Assembly: GCF_905163445.1 (NCBI RefSeq)
Contig: NW_024396999.1
Coordinates: forward strand, 35,203-99,202
Origin: Pararge aegeria
Taxonomy: Eukaryota > Arthropoda > Insecta > Lepidoptera > Nymphalidae
Direction of reading: 5' to 3'
Length of the DNA stretch: 64,000 bases
This document shows positions 62,919 to 64,000 of this stretch, in pieces. The number at the start of each line of letters is the position of its first letter. Positions within the stretch are counted from its first letter, which is position 1. A model generated the notes under the pieces. That model worked only from the letters and a program-made list of their open reading frames with translations, made no database searches and was not told where the DNA came from. Position numbers and translations under genes: made by a program.

Positions 62919-64000
62919 CATCGAATAATCAATACACGAACTGCCCACACACTTGTAAATATAGACGCGCAAGATCGTTACACGAACCGCTTACCATTAT
63001 AGTAAACTACTATGCAAACACACATAACATATACGCAATAAGAGAACTTTAAATTGGAGATTTTACCCTACCACACCCGTCTGTCTCATTCTGAAAACTA
63101 TTCAAAATAATTGCTATTTTTCATTCTCATTCAAATATAAATAATAGTAAATAATATATAATTTTTGACTGAACTGAACCCAAGTGCCCGGCCTGTGGCC
63201 GGGCACCCCTCGTATTCATGTTCTAACCTAACCTAACCTAAATCTAGTTTTGACACCTTTAGACTTTAGATTCAAGATTTAATGTGAATATATGCATTAA
63301 TAAAAACTGATGAAAGCCAGATAGCTAGATCAGTGTTTAGTTAGTCGTAGTTGCCGGTGGGCTGAGGTCTAAAGGAATCCAAACTAGTTTTAAAAGGTTT
63401 GGATAGTTTAGGTTAGGTTAGAACATGAATAAGACGGGTGCCCGGCCGCAGGCCGGTCACTTAGGTTCAGTTCCGTTTAAAAAAAAAAAAACAAAAAACA
63501 AAACGTACCAATACAAAGTACTCTTATTCATATTAGAAGATATTGTAAAATAACAATTAATTTAATTTTTTTTTTTTTTTTTCACTTACACATTAGGCCC
63601 GTCGCGCCGCGCCACTACTATATGGGGCGAAGGTGCGAAGTCGACGGCGACGACAAAGTACCGAGTCTAAGGAGACTGATGGCGGCGCCACACAGTGGCG
63701 TTATGTCTCTATAAAAGTGGTGGTCTTTTATTATGTTATTTATTAATGGTATTATTTTAATATCATATCAATATTGTACCCCGCACAGGGGGGAGGTACG
63801 GGTAGGTAGTGACGAAAAATAACGATACGGGACTCTTACGAGGTCTCGCAATCGGAATGAGTACACTTTAAATATTTTAACGAGGTAAAATTTAAGGGCA
63901 TTGAGGGTCTGGTGCCAGTGGTGGTTGATTAGATCCACACACTATACTTTTTATAATTATGTGGCGTTATGTCTCTATAAAAGTGGTGGTCTTTTATTAT
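62919..64000 (+). repeat. Unit 44, partial at window end
   Basis: It carries the 41-bp deletion (63306-63308) and GATAGTTTAGG but, unlike units 41 and 43, retains fragment A and TATA copy 2 as far as the window edge. The array continues beyond. Confidence 0.92.

Larger units (their letters stand above)
1..64000 (+). repeat. Macrosatellite array of 18S rRNA fragments plus fold-back element, ~1.44 kb period
   Basis: The same ~1,443-bp unit recurs head to tail across the window, broken only by one retrotransposon. Unit starts (first base of 'catcgaataatc') are 421, 6162, 7608, 9053, 10494, 11938, 13383, 14768, 16210, 17653, 18827, 20269, 21445, 22353, 23767, 25211, 26388, 27830, 29272, 29859, 31035, 32416, 33795, 35176, 36620, 38002, 39382, 40762, 42206, 43649, 45092, 46533, 47977, 49420, 50821, 52263, 53705, 55148, 56591, 57766, 59208, 60342, 61784 and 62919. 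By eye the units differ by scattered single-base changes, homopolymer length changes and a few shared deletions. The near-identity implies recent amplification or active homogenisation. The + strand label follows the sense of the 18S pieces. Chromosomal location and total copy number cannot be read from the window. Confidence 0.97.

Noticed and set aside
1..64000. CRISPR array
   Set aside because: The period is ~1.44 kb and the whole unit repeats; there are no short repeat-spacer units, and the sequence is eukaryotic.

Overview
The window is eukaryotic, almost certainly insect. The clues are paired three-copy TTAGG-type telomere motifs, AT-rich spacers, insect-like 18S rRNA fragments, and one intact non-LTR retrotransposon of a kind common in insects. 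Lepidoptera is a reasonable but unproven guess. I see no ordinary host protein-coding gene.

Apart from that one insertion, all 64 kb is a head-to-tail tandem array. I count 44 repeat starts, at the point where each 18S-derived block ends and the sequence runs into 'catcgaataatc'. Unit 44 runs off the right edge, and the tail of a preceding unit occupies 1-420. The full unit is about 1,441-1,446 bp. In order it holds: (a) an unrecognised AT-rich spacer of about 250 bp; (b) a 344-bp fold-back element with ~70-bp imperfect terminal inverted repeats, each carrying a telomere-like motif and a GC hairpin; (c) an A-rich tract and a T-rich tract about 60 bp apart; (d) a ~110-bp GC-rich block; (e) a ~91-bp AT-rich segment with a perfect TATAAAAG; (f) 18S fragment A; (g) a second copy of the TATA segment; (h) 18S fragments B1 and B2. 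The 18S pieces are on the + strand, partly duplicated and out of order, and the universally conserved 530-loop sequence is destroyed. They are pseudogene fragments, not working rRNA genes.

Region by region: 1-420 is the end of a unit. 421-6161 is unit 1, interrupted by the retrotransposon at 1061-5356 (ORF1 1163-2437, ORF2 2430-5222). 6162-17652 is mostly full-length units, with one 55-bp deletion. 17653-31034 is the most rearranged part, with short units of 1,174-1,177, 908 and 587 bp and a duplicated two-unit block. 31035-40761 is dominated by units sharing one ~62-bp deletion. 40762-56590 is regular. 56591-64000 alternates short and long units and shares a 41-bp deletion.

Nothing here looks like an operon or pathway. 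The picture is of unequal exchange and local homogenisation acting on a macrosatellite built from 18S rDNA pieces and a fold-back element, with one recent retrotransposon insertion. In the retrotransposon, ORF1 would make the RNA-binding protein and ORF2 the endonuclease/reverse transcriptase for target-primed insertion.
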